Below, one piece after another: positions 6,964 through 14,299 of a stretch of DNA of 35,765 bases; the stretch's first letter is position 1, and every line of letters starts with the position of its first letter. Origin of the DNA: an uncultured Lachnotalea sp. (GTDB lineage Bacteria > Bacillota > Clostridia > Lachnospirales > Lachnospiraceae); NCBI GenBank assembly GCA_948470255.1, contig CAOKOS010000023.1, positions 1 to 35,765 of the forward strand. The letters are read 5' to 3'. Made by a program: the position numbers and the translations under genes. Under the pieces are notes generated by a model, which did not search any database, was not told the origin of the DNA, and saw only the letters and a program-made list of their open reading frames with translations.

Positions 6964-7572
6964 ATGGGAAATAAAATCATATTTGCAACTTCCAATGAGG
7001 GAAAGATGAAAGAAATCCGCATGATACTGGCAGACCTGGGACTGGAAATCCAGTCCATGAAAGAGGCTGGTATTTGTGCCGATATTGTGGAAGATGGAGC
7101 TACTTTTGAGGAGAATGCCTGTATCAAGGCGTCCACGATTCAGAAACTTTCAGGAGAGATTGTCCTGGCAGATGATTCCGGGCTGGAAGTGGACTATTTA
7201 GGAGGCGCTCCAGGGATTTATTCTGCCCGCTATATGGGGGAGGATACTCCCTATGAGATTAAAAACCAGGCGATCATGGACAAGCTGGCCGGTGTAAAAG
7301 ATATGGAGCGGGGAGCCCGCTTTGTCTGCGTTATTGCAGCGGCATTTCCAGATGGAGAGGTGCTTACGGCCTATGGCGCCGTGGAAGGGCAGATCAGCCG
7401 TAAGCCGGCGGGAGAGGGAGGCTTTGGGTATGACCCGATTTTTTATCTGCCGGAGCGGGGGCTGACGACGGCAGAACTTTCCCCGGAAGAAAAAAATGAG
7501 ATCAGCCACAGGGGGAAAGCGCTTCGGCTCATGAAAGAAAAACTCAGGAAAAAGCTGGGGGATTTAGGATGA
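6964..7572 (+). CDS. rdgB: RdgB/HAM1 non-canonical purine NTP pyrophosphatase
   Basis: The enzyme hydrolyses XTP, ITP and dITP to monophosphates, keeping deaminated purines out of nucleic acids. The 202-residue sequence has the family's N-terminal ATSNEGKMKEI, the active-site segment ADDSGLEVDYLGGAPGIYSA, GGFGYDPIF, and the C-terminal SHRGKAL. The length is normal. AGGAG lies 8 nt before the ATG. It follows the protease by 9 bp and overlaps the phosphoesterase gene by 4 bp (ATGA), a pairing common in Clostridia. Confidence 0.96.
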   Translation: MGNKIIFATSNEGKMKEIRMILADLGLEIQSMKEAGICADIVEDGATFEENACIKASTIQKLSGEIVLADDSGLEVDYLGGAPGIYSARYMGEDTPYEIKNQAIMDKLAGVKDMERGARFVCVIAAAFPDGEVLTAYGAVEGQISRKPAGEGGFGYDPIFYLPERGLTTAELSPEEKNEISHRGKALRLMKEKLRKKLGDLG

Positions 7573-8057
7573 GGATTTTGGTGGTAAGCGATACCCACAG
7601 ACAGAATGGAAATCTGTGCAGGGTGTTGGCAAAGGCGGGCCAGGCCGATTTGCTGATCCACCTGGGAGATGTGGAAGGAAGTGAGGATTATATCCGGGAG
7701 GTTGCCGGCTGTCCGGTGGAAATGGTTGCCGGAAATAATGATTTTTTTTCTTGCCTTCCCAGGGAGCTTGAGCTAGAGCTGGGCGGCCGGCGTGTACTTT
7801 TGACACATGGGCATTATTATAATGTATCTTTTACATTGGAGAGGCTCCGGGAGGAAGCTAAAGAGAGAGGGTTTCAGATTGCCATGTTCGGCCATACCCA
7901 CCGTCCTGTCATTGACCGGAGCGGCCCGGTGGATTTAATTAACCCGGGGAGCCTTTCTTATCCCCGGCAGGATGGCCGGAAGCCGTCTTATATCTTAATG
8001 GAAATCGACAGGGAATGCGCTGTCCATTATACCATAAATTACTTGTCACATAAATGA
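7569..8057 (+). CDS. YfcE/MJ0936-type metallophosphoesterase
   Basis: The 162-residue calcineurin-like phosphoesterase has all five metal-binding motifs: SDTH near residue 7, HLGDVEG, GNND, THGH and FGHTHRP. The family hydrolyses small phosphodiesters and uses Mn2+ or a similar metal pair; the natural substrate is not settled. It is translationally coupled to rdgB (4-bp overlap) and is the last gene of the operon. The product is cytoplasmic, with no signal peptide. Confidence 0.93.
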   Translation: MRILVVSDTHRQNGNLCRVLAKAGQADLLIHLGDVEGSEDYIREVAGCPVEMVAGNNDFFSCLPRELELELGGRRVLLTHGHYYNVSFTLERLREEAKERGFQIAMFGHTHRPVIDRSGPVDLINPGSLSYPRQDGRKPSYILMEIDRECAVHYTINYLSHK

Positions 8058-8076
8058 CAGGGGCTGTCGCAAAACT

Positions 8077-8129
8077 GGAAAACTCTTATGAAAAATATCC
8101 CCTGGGGAGGCTTGTATCCCAGGTTTTCC
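8077..8129. repeat. Structured intergenic inverted repeat, possible transposon-end remnant
   Basis: GGAAAAC (8077-8083) pairs with GTTTTCC (8123-8129), enclosing a second stem CCTGGG (8101-8106) with CCCAGG (8118-8123, sharing one base). The stretch just before it (8059-8075, GGGGCTGTCGCAAAACT) resembles the ends of some insertion sequences, but no transposase or second end is present. The inner stem plus TTTTCC could also end transcription from the phosphoesterase operon. Confidence 0.35.
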
Positions 8130-8140
8130 TTTGTTATACT
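8112..8140 (+). promoter_or_regulatory. Candidate promoter of the ABC importer operon
   Basis: An extended -10 (TGT-TATACT, 8132-8140) is preceded at 17 bp by a weak -35 (TTGTAT, 8112-8117). A TTATAC/GTATAA inverted repeat (8134-8139 and 8157-8162, 17 bp apart) covers the -10 and start region and might be an operator. The expected transcription start is near 8147. Confidence 0.45.
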
Positions 8141-8176
8141 TTTGTCATTGTATAGAGTATAAATGGAAAATAACAT

Positions 8177-8210
8177 AGGAGGCGGAAGAAAATCTTCCAG
8201 AGCGGATATG
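8177..8210 (+). promoter_or_regulatory. Distant ribosome site with intervening hairpin
   Basis: AGGAGG at 8177-8182 is 25 nt from the ATG at 8208, too far for normal use. A perfect 6-bp hairpin (GGAAGA 8184-8189, TCTTCC 8193-8198) sits between them. If folded, it would leave about 10 nt between site and start. This is the only good ribosome site near the gene start. Confidence 0.4.
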
Positions 8211-9863
8211 AGAAAAGCAGGAAAAATACTGGCTGCGTTGGGATTTACGGCAGTTTTGGCTTTGGGGCTTATGGCCTGCGGCAAAAAAGAAAATGGAAAG
8301 GGCGCCACATCGGCGGGAACGACAGCAGAAGGAACCACAGGGGCAGAAAGCTCTAAGGCAGAGGGTTTGGGAGCCGATGGTGAAACTCTTTCAGAGGAAA
8401 CGGAAAAAAAGATCATGAATTTAGGCTCCATGGGATATTTTGCCGCGGAGACGATGGATCCGGCCAATGGCTGGGATGGCTGGTATATGATGTACGACGG
8501 AGCGACGGAAACTTTATTCAAGCTGGATGAGAATATTACTCCGGCGCCCAACCTGGCCCTTACCTGCGAAAGTGATGATTTTATAAACTGGACCATTACT
8601 TTGCGGGACGACGTCACTTTCCAGAATGGGGAAAAGATGACGGGGGAAGCTGTAAAGAAATGTTTTGAACGGACTTATGAAGTCAGTAGCAGGGCCAAGG
8701 AGCAGCTTGCCATTGCTTCCATAGAAGCGGACGGGCAGACGCTGGTTTTCCATTTGCAGCAGGAAAATGTGAGCCTTTTCAGTGATTTGTGCGACCCTCT
8801 TTGGAGCGTATATGATTCCGAGAACAGCGATTACACCAATGTTGTTTACTGCACCGGGCCTTACAGGATCACCGAGTTTGAGCCTTATGTGGAGACTGTG
8901 GTGGAGAAATACGAAGGTTACTGGGGCGGTGAGCCGAAGCTGGATGAAGTCCATTTAATTACCATCAGTGATGCGGAAGCCATCACCATGGCCCTTCAGA
9001 ACGGTGAAATTGACTTGGCTGTAGCCATGGCCACGTCTACGGCTTCCGTTTTTGAGGATAATCCTGATTTTGTGGTGGATGCCGTGACTACAACTCGGGC
9101 CAACCGGATGTATTATAATATGGAAAGGCCGGCCCTGAAAGATCCTGTTGTCCGCCAGGCCATTGAAATGTGTATGGACAGGGATGGGATCGCCGCCAGC
9201 CTTTATAACGGTATGGCAACACCTTCCTGGGGAATTTACGCAGATATTCTTCCTTATGGGGGGGCGGAGGAACTGAAATTGTCTGTGGACAAATACGCCC
9301 CCGAAGAGGCAGCGGCGCTCCTGGCCGAAGCCGGATGGAAAGATACGGACGGAGATGGTATTTTAGAAAAAGATGGGGTAAAGCTGGAACTCAAGGCAGT
9401 GACCTTTGCTTCCAGGAAGGAACTGGGACAGGTATTGGAGCTTCTTCAGTCGGAGCTTTCTGCCATAGGTATCAAGTTAAACGTGGAAATTTTAGAAAAC
9501 ACCAATGACGTGGTAGCGGCAGGGGACTATGACTTGAACTGTGAAACAGGAGTACAGGCGCCCACTGGAAATGCCCAGTACTTTATCAATATGATGCTGG
9601 TGACAGGCGCCACCTCAAATCATTCCCATTATTCAAACAAGCAGCTGGACGCGCTGGCGGCGGAACTTGAAAAGACGGCAGATGCCGGCAGAAGGGCAGA
9701 AATTATCCATCAAATCGTCCAAATGGTTTTAGACGACCATGCGATGACAATTTTTAACCATCAGAAGATGATTAATATTTATTCTTCCAATGTGAAGGGT
9801 TATCGTACACATCCTTCGGAATATTATCTGCTGGATGTGAACACAGATATAGAACGGCAGTAA
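8208..9863 (+). CDS. ABC importer substrate-binding lipoprotein, NikA/DppA (family 5)
   Basis: This is the extracellular binding protein of a peptide/nickel-type ABC importer. The chosen start gives 551 residues beginning MRKAGKILAALGF, with a classic lipoprotein signal ending in LMAC. The frame is open to an ATG at 8163 (566 residues), but that codon has no ribosome site and would add an odd hydrophilic head. Family features are TLRDDVTFQNGE, GTGPY-like CTGPYRITEFE, YWGGEPKLDEVHL and VRQAIEMCMDRDGI. A SNHSHYSN segment near the end has two His residues, which might matter for metal binding but does not prove it. The short ATPases of the operon resemble NikD/NikE more than OppD/OppF. Candidate ligands are nickel (free or chelated) or a small peptide. 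Confidence 0.88.
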   Translation: MRKAGKILAALGFTAVLALGLMACGKKENGKGATSAGTTAEGTTGAESSKAEGLGADGETLSEETEKKIMNLGSMGYFAAETMDPANGWDGWYMMYDGATETLFKLDENITPAPNLALTCESDDFINWTITLRDDVTFQNGEKMTGEAVKKCFERTYEVSSRAKEQLAIASIEADGQTLVFHLQQENVSLFSDLCDPLWSVYDSENSDYTNVVYCTGPYRITEFEPYVETVVEKYEGYWGGEPKLDEVHLITISDAEAITMALQNGEIDLAVAMATSTASVFEDNPDFVVDAVTTTRANRMYYNMERPALKDPVVRQAIEMCMDRDGIAASLYNGMATPSWGIYADILPYGGAEELKLSVDKYAPEEAAALLAEAGWKDTDGDGILEKDGVKLELKAVTFASRKELGQVLELLQSELSAIGIKLNVEILENTNDVVAAGDYDLNCETGVQAPTGNAQYFINMMLVTGATSNHSHYSNKQLDALAAELEKTADAGRRAEIIHQIVQMVLDDHAMTIFNHQKMINIYSSNVKGYRTHPSEYYLLDVNTDIERQ

Positions 9864-9871
9864 AGGCATAG

Positions 9872-9904
9872 AGACGGTGCGGTTTTGGCTGCGCCGTCTT
9901 TCCG
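9872..9904 (+). terminator. Hairpin between binding-protein and permease genes
   Basis: AGACGGTGC (9872-9880) pairs with GCGCCGTCT (9891-9899), a 9-bp stem with one G-T pair, followed by TTTCC. Placed right after the binding-protein stop, it probably acts as a partial terminator or mRNA 3'-end stabiliser, so that the binding protein is made in excess over the permeases. Confidence 0.55.
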
Positions 9905-9947
9905 GCGTAAAAAGGTATTATGGTACAAAAGGGAAGGAGGGGGACCG

Positions 9948-10895
9948 TTGGCGAAATTCATCTTGAAAAAATGTGGGCTTCTTGTTTTTATCTTTCTCGG
10001 CATCACGTTTCTTTCTTTTGGCCTGACTTATCTGACCCCCAGTGATCCGGCGGAGATTAAACTAAATAAAACGGGAGTGACACCGACGGAGGAACTTCTG
10101 GAACAGACCAGGGAGGAAATGGGGTTAAACAGGCCCATGCTGATTCAGTACGGAGACTGGCTGAAAGGGATGTTTAAAGGAGATATGGGAAATTCCCTGC
10201 GGAATGGAAAGCCGGTGGCAGACGAGCTTTTAAAAGCCCTTCCCCAAACCCTTATTTTAACGGCGCTTTCCATGGCGGTGGTGATGGCGGTTTCCATTCC
10301 CCTTGGCATTTTATGCGCCAGGTTTAAAAATGGGTTATTTGATTTGTGCGTCCGGTTTGTGACTTATTTATTTGCCTCTCTTCCCTCTTTTTTCCTGGCT
10401 TTGATGGCTCTTTATTTTTTCAGTGTGCAGTTGGGATGGCTTCCGGTCATTGCCTCCAAAAACGGGGGAAAGGGGCTTGTGATGCCGGTCCTTGTGCTGG
10501 CGCTTTCTTTAAGCTCCTGGTATATCCGCCAGGTACGGACCATTGTCCTGGAGGAACTTTCCAAAGGATATATCGCAGGTTCCAGGGCCAGGGGAGTGCC
10601 AGAATGGAAAATCCTATTTTCCCATGTGTTAAAAAATGCCATGCTGCCGGTTATGACTCTGTTTGGGCTGTCCCTTGCCAGTATGCTTGGCGGAACTACC
10701 ATTGTGGAAAATATTTTTTCCTGGCCCGGTCTTGGGAAGCTGGCCATGGATGCCATTTCCGCCAGGGACTACCCGGTGATTCAGGGGTATGTGGTCTGGC
10801 TGGCAGTTGTTTTTCTGCTTGTGAATTTCCTGGTGGACTTGTCTTATGGGATGATTGATCCCAGGGTAAGAAAAGGGCAGGTGGAGAAGAAATGA
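9948..10895 (+). CDS. ABC importer permease, NikB/DppB type
   Basis: This is the first membrane subunit of the importer. The start is TTG at 9948, because AAGGAGG (9934-9940) lies 7 nt before it and the resulting 315 residues match NikB/DppB lengths. The ATG at 9885 falls within the hairpin region and is rejected. The N-terminal helix (about 8-29) is followed by the family's extracytoplasmic TPSDPAEI to GDMGNSL segment, then about five more helices. The ATPase-contact EAA loop is at SKGYIAGSRARGVPEWKILFSHVLKN (split over two short motifs), followed by ENIFSWPGLGKL. It overlaps the next permease gene by 4 bp. Confidence 0.92.
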   Translation: MAKFILKKCGLLVFIFLGITFLSFGLTYLTPSDPAEIKLNKTGVTPTEELLEQTREEMGLNRPMLIQYGDWLKGMFKGDMGNSLRNGKPVADELLKALPQTLILTALSMAVVMAVSIPLGILCARFKNGLFDLCVRFVTYLFASLPSFFLALMALYFFSVQLGWLPVIASKNGGKGLVMPVLVLALSLSSWYIRQVRTIVLEELSKGYIAGSRARGVPEWKILFSHVLKNAMLPVMTLFGLSLASMLGGTTIVENIFSWPGLGKLAMDAISARDYPVIQGYVVWLAVVFLLVNFLVDLSYGMIDPRVRKGQVEKK

Positions 10896-11704
10896 AAAAA
10901 GTAAAATTCCGCGCAGTTTTTATGATTGTGCTTGTAGTCCTGTTTTTGATTCTGATTTTTTTCGGAAAGCAGATTGCGCCAAACGATCCCTATGTCTCCA
11001 ACCTGCAGGCAGCCAATGAAGCGCCTTCGGCGCAATATCCCTTTGGGACCGATAATCTGGGAAGGTGCGTTTTATCCCGGATTCTTGCAGGTGGGGCGGC
11101 TTCTGTGTATTCTGCCATATTTATTGTGACGGCGGTGTTTTTCACCGGTACGGTGATCGGCCTTGTGGCAGGTTATGGCGGAGGATGGGTAGACCAGGTA
11201 TTAATGAAGATCACCATGGTCTTTCAGGCATTTCCTGGTTTTATCCTGGCTGTAGCCATTGCAGGAATGTTGGGGCCGGGGCTTGAGAATGCGATGATTT
11301 CCCTGATGGCCATGTATTGGACCAGTTATGCGCGGCTGTCAAGAAGTCTTGTTTTGCAGGTGAAAAACGAAACTTATATCCGGGCGGCCATTATGTGCGG
11401 CGCGAAAAAAAGACATATTTTATTTCGCCATATCCTGCCTAATATTATTTTGCCGCTTATGACCGCGGCAGTGTCAGATATCAGTAATGTGGTTTTAAGT
11501 ATGGCCGGCCTTTCTTTCCTGGGGCTGGGGGTCCAGGCCCCCCAGGCGGAATGGGGCCTGATGATCAGCAACGGGAGGCAGTTCCTTCAGACAGCCCCCT
11601 GGGCCATCATTTTTCCCAGCGCAGCGCTGTTTGTCTCTGTTGTTTTGTTTAACCTGGCAGGGGATTGTGTCAGGGATGCGGTGAATGACGGAGGGGGGAG
11701 GTGA
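10892..11704 (+). CDS. ABC importer permease, NikC/DppC type
   Basis: The second membrane subunit has 270 residues. It has an N-terminal anchor helix (about 7-25), the characteristic FGTDNLGRCVLSRILAG motif, five further helices, and the EAA loop YIRAAIMCGAKKRHILFRHILP (two parts around residue 170). The C-terminal AGLSFLGLGVQAPQAEWG motif is strongly conserved in this family. The start ATG overlaps the stop of the NikB-type gene (ATGA), and the ATPase gene follows after 4 bp, so subunits are made in coordinated amounts. Confidence 0.93.
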   Translation: MKKVKFRAVFMIVLVVLFLILIFFGKQIAPNDPYVSNLQAANEAPSAQYPFGTDNLGRCVLSRILAGGAASVYSAIFIVTAVFFTGTVIGLVAGYGGGWVDQVLMKITMVFQAFPGFILAVAIAGMLGPGLENAMISLMAMYWTSYARLSRSLVLQVKNETYIRAAIMCGAKKRHILFRHILPNIILPLMTAAVSDISNVVLSMAGLSFLGLGVQAPQAEWGLMISNGRQFLQTAPWAIIFPSAALFVSVVLFNLAGDCVRDAVNDGGGR

Positions 11705-11708
11705 TTCT

Positions 11709-12545
11709 ATGCTGAAGGTAAAAAATCTTTCCGTGGCATATGGACGGATCCAGGTGGTGCGCGGGGCCAGTTTTTTTGTGGAACCCGGGCAGATCGTGGG
11801 AATTGTAGGGGAAAGCGGAAGCGGCAAGAGTACCATGTTGAAAAGCCTTGCCGGGCTTTTGGAGAAACATGGGCAGGTTATGGGAGGGGAGGCTTTTTAT
11901 GAGGGGGAAGACCTTCTGAAGCTTTCGGAAAAACGACTCAGAAAGCTGCGGGGAAAAGAGATTGCCGTGGTGTTCCAGCATCCGGAATTGTCGTTGGATC
12001 CCCTGTGGAAAATCGGGAAGACATATTACGAATCTGTCAGGATCCACCGGCTCCTCTCCAGGAAAGAGGCAGATGCTGAGGCAGAGAAGCTTTTTGAAGG
12101 GCTTCACCTGGAAAATCCCCGTAGGATTCTGGAATCTTACCCTTTTGAGCTTTCCGGCGGTATGTGCCAGCGGGCGGCCATTGCCATCGCCATTGCCAAC
12201 AGCCCGCGGCTGCTTCTGGCCGACGAGCCCACCAGCGCTTTGGATGTGACCATCCAGAAACAGGTGATTGACACCATGCTGGAGCTGCGAAAACAATTTG
12301 GGACTTCGATTGTCGTCGTTTCCCATAATATGGGAGTCATAGCGGCGATGGCCGATCTGGTGGGAGTGATGAAGCAGGGGGAACTTGTGGAATGGGGGAG
12401 AAAGGAGCAGGTGCTATACAATCCGAAACATCCTTATACAAGGGAACTGATCTGTGCCATTCCGAAAATCAGGGGAAGCGGGCTGGAAGCAAAGAAGGGT
12501 ATGGAGGATGGTTCTGCCGGGAAGGAGGGCCCTCATGGCATCTGA
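11709..12545 (+). CDS. ABC importer ATPase, NikD/DppD type
   Basis: The 278-residue cytoplasmic ATPase energises the importer. It shows Walker A GESGSGKS (34-41), Q-loop Q90, signature LSGGMCQR (148-155), Walker B LLLADE ending at E173, and the H-loop in VVSHN. It lacks the long C-terminal oligopeptide extension of OppD/DppD, which fits Nik-type ATPases. The ATG at 11709 has GGAGGTGA upstream; the earlier ATG at 11685 lies inside the permease gene and lacks a site. The end overlaps the second ATPase gene by 11 bp. Confidence 0.92.
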   Translation: MLKVKNLSVAYGRIQVVRGASFFVEPGQIVGIVGESGSGKSTMLKSLAGLLEKHGQVMGGEAFYEGEDLLKLSEKRLRKLRGKEIAVVFQHPELSLDPLWKIGKTYYESVRIHRLLSRKEADAEAEKLFEGLHLENPRRILESYPFELSGGMCQRAAIAIAIANSPRLLLADEPTSALDVTIQKQVIDTMLELRKQFGTSIVVVSHNMGVIAAMADLVGVMKQGELVEWGRKEQVLYNPKHPYTRELICAIPKIRGSGLEAKKGMEDGSAGKEGPHGI

Positions 12546-13281
12546 TTTTATTTTAGAAGTAAAAAACCTGGAAAAGGTATTCCGTGACCGGATTGGCCAG
12601 GGCGGAAGAGTGGAAGAGGATGTGGCGGTAAAGGGGGTCAGTTTTCAAATCCAGCGGGGAGAATGTTTTGGCCTGATTGGGGAAAGCGGCAGCGGAAAAA
12701 GTACGACGGCTTATATGGCTGCAGGGCTCCTTAAGCCTTCCGGTGGGGAACTCTTATTTCACGGGACGTATATGCAGATGGTATTCCAGGATCCCATGAA
12801 GGCTTTGAATCCCAGAAGGAGAGTTCTTGATAATATCTGTGAGGGCCTGATTTACAGGAGGGATGGACGCTCCAAAGCAGAAATCCGGGAGGAGGCCTTC
12901 AAGGCCATGGATCTGGTGCAGCTGGACCGGGGATACGCAGACCGTTTTGGCAGAGAATTGTCAGGGGGAGAGTGCCAGCGGGCCACCATCGCCAGGGCCA
13001 TCCTGGCCCATCCGGAGCTTTTGATTTGTGATGAAGTGACAAGTGCCCTGGATGTGTCGGTGCAGGCCCAGATTATCAGTCTTTTGGAAGACTTAAAAAA
13101 TAAACTGGGGCTTTCTTATCTTTTTATTTCCCATGATATTGCCCTGGTGGACAGCTTTTGTGATCGTGTGGCAGTGATGTATCAGGGAAAAATCGTGGAG
13201 ATGGGAAAAACAAGAGATATTATCGAAAACCCTAAAGACGCATATACGAAACGGCTCATAGGGTCGGTATTGACGCTATAA
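12535..13281 (+). CDS. ABC importer ATPase, NikE/DppF type
   Basis: The second ATPase has 248 residues, starting at the ATG at 12535 with AAGGAGG 6 nt upstream. It has Walker A GESGSGKS (49-56), Q-loop MQMVFQDPMKALNPRR, signature LSGGECQR, Walker B LLICDE with DEVTSALD in place of the usual DEPTSALD, and the H-loop ISHD. The stretch between the first strands and the Q-loop is some 20 residues shorter than in E. coli NikE. The protein stops soon after the core fold, again like Nik-type subunits. It probably forms a heterodimer with the preceding ATPase. Confidence 0.92.
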   Translation: MASDFILEVKNLEKVFRDRIGQGGRVEEDVAVKGVSFQIQRGECFGLIGESGSGKSTTAYMAAGLLKPSGGELLFHGTYMQMVFQDPMKALNPRRRVLDNICEGLIYRRDGRSKAEIREEAFKAMDLVQLDRGYADRFGRELSGGECQRATIARAILAHPELLICDEVTSALDVSVQAQIISLLEDLKNKLGLSYLFISHDIALVDSFCDRVAVMYQGKIVEMGKTRDIIENPKDAYTKRLIGSVLTL

Positions 13282-13570
13282 AATTTTTTAGCTGTGGTAT
13301 CCGGGGCATGGGGATGAGAAACAGGAAAACAGGCCCAAAATCCGCGTAAAACATAGGTGGAAATTTTTTTGAAAAATAACCGCGGGGGTGGCTTGCGGCC
13401 CGTTCCTGCTTTATGGTAGAATATTGTCCGTAGAGGGAAGCGCCATGGGCGCTTTCAATAAAAAAGCCCATTTATAAATCTCTAATACATATTTTAAGAG
13501 GAAAACAGGCCCTGTGGCAGCAGAGGCTGTTTTTCTATTATGGAAGCGGCGCCTGGCGGCAATCTTGTCA
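13282..13570. other. Non-coding gap after the importer operon with two hairpins
   Basis: No credible gene lies here. A 7-bp hairpin with a 3-nt loop (AAGCGCC 13438-13444, GGCGCTT 13448-13454) is followed only by TCAATA. A longer-range pair (AAAACAG 13502-13508, CTGTTTT 13527-13533, with extra CC/GG pairing) ends in TTTTT and is the better terminator candidate. A promoter-like TTGCGG-N18-TAGAAT just upstream of the first hairpin might drive a short transcript. Confidence 0.4.
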
Positions 13571-13599
13571 TTGAAATTTTCCTTTGCGCATGGTACATT
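13571..13599 (+). promoter_or_regulatory. Candidate promoter of the CmpB-type membrane gene
   Basis: TTGAAA (13571-13576) and TACATT (13594-13599) are 17 bp apart: five of six and four of six consensus matches. The start predicted near 13606 lies before the ATG at 13633 but after the ATG at 13540, supporting the shorter gene model. Confidence 0.5.
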
Positions 13600-13632
13600 A
13601 TAAAAGAGAGAAGAATTGTGAGGGAAGAGTCA

Positions 13633-14295
13633 ATGAAAGCATTAGCAAAGGGAAAGAGGGTTTGGGGACTGAAAACCGGAAAAGGGAAGGGATCTATCCT
13701 GCTTTGGGGACAGGATGTTTATGTGCTGGGGATGATGGTTGCACTGATTTCTTTTTTAGGGTTTTTGGTGGAGAATCTGTGGCTGGCTCTTACGAAGGGG
13801 TATATCAATAACCGTAATATGAATGCGCCGTTTCTTCTGGGCTATGGGATGCTGGTTGTGACCATGTATTTCCTGTTTGGAACTCCGGAAGAGATGAATT
13901 TGCCGAAGCGGATGAGGAAAAGGGCGACAAAATATAAACGGTACGCCCTTTACTTTCTGGGGGCTATGCTTTTTGTATGTATCGGGGAGATTATTTTGGG
14001 AACTGTGGTGGAGCGGCTTTGCGGGATTGAATACTGGAATTATTCCAAGCTTCCGCTACATATCACGAAATATACTTCTATTCCCACCAGCGCGGCATTT
14101 GCTTCCATGATTACCTTGTTTATGGGACGTTTTTTCCAGCCAATTCTTAAAGGGATATCCAGAATTGATTACCGGGTGGTTCGGGTGGTTAGCATGACGC
14201 TTTTTGTCATCATGCTGTGGGACTTTATGGTCAGTTTTGGAGTCATGCTTAGGAAAAAAAGCTTCTATTTGAAATGGAAGGTTTTTCTCCGGTGA
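13633..14295 (+). CDS. CmpB-type (putative ABC-transporter type IV) membrane protein
   Basis: The 220-residue membrane protein has about five helices and the motifs of the ABC_trans_CmpB family: FLGFLVENLWLAL near the first helix and the VERLCGIEYWNYSKLPL segment after GEIILGT. The family name is historical; no transport function has been shown for most members and no ATPase is adjacent. The ATG at 13633 has GAGGGA about 8 nt upstream and a promoter just before it, so the frame's earlier ATG at 13540 is rejected. It converges on the MerR gene, with only 4 bp between the stop codons and no terminator in between. Confidence 0.75.
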   Translation: MKALAKGKRVWGLKTGKGKGSILLWGQDVYVLGMMVALISFLGFLVENLWLALTKGYINNRNMNAPFLLGYGMLVVTMYFLFGTPEEMNLPKRMRKRATKYKRYALYFLGAMLFVCIGEIILGTVVERLCGIEYWNYSKLPLHITKYTSIPTSAAFASMITLFMGRFFQPILKGISRIDYRVVRVVSMTLFVIMLWDFMVSFGVMLRKKSFYLKWKVFLR

Positions 14296-14299
14296 GTTT

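Noticed and set aside
13380-13420. GC-rich GGGTGG-like stretch suggesting a T-box leader
   Set aside because: The conserved T-box antiterminator sequence and a specifier loop are absent, and the downstream gene is not amino-acid related.
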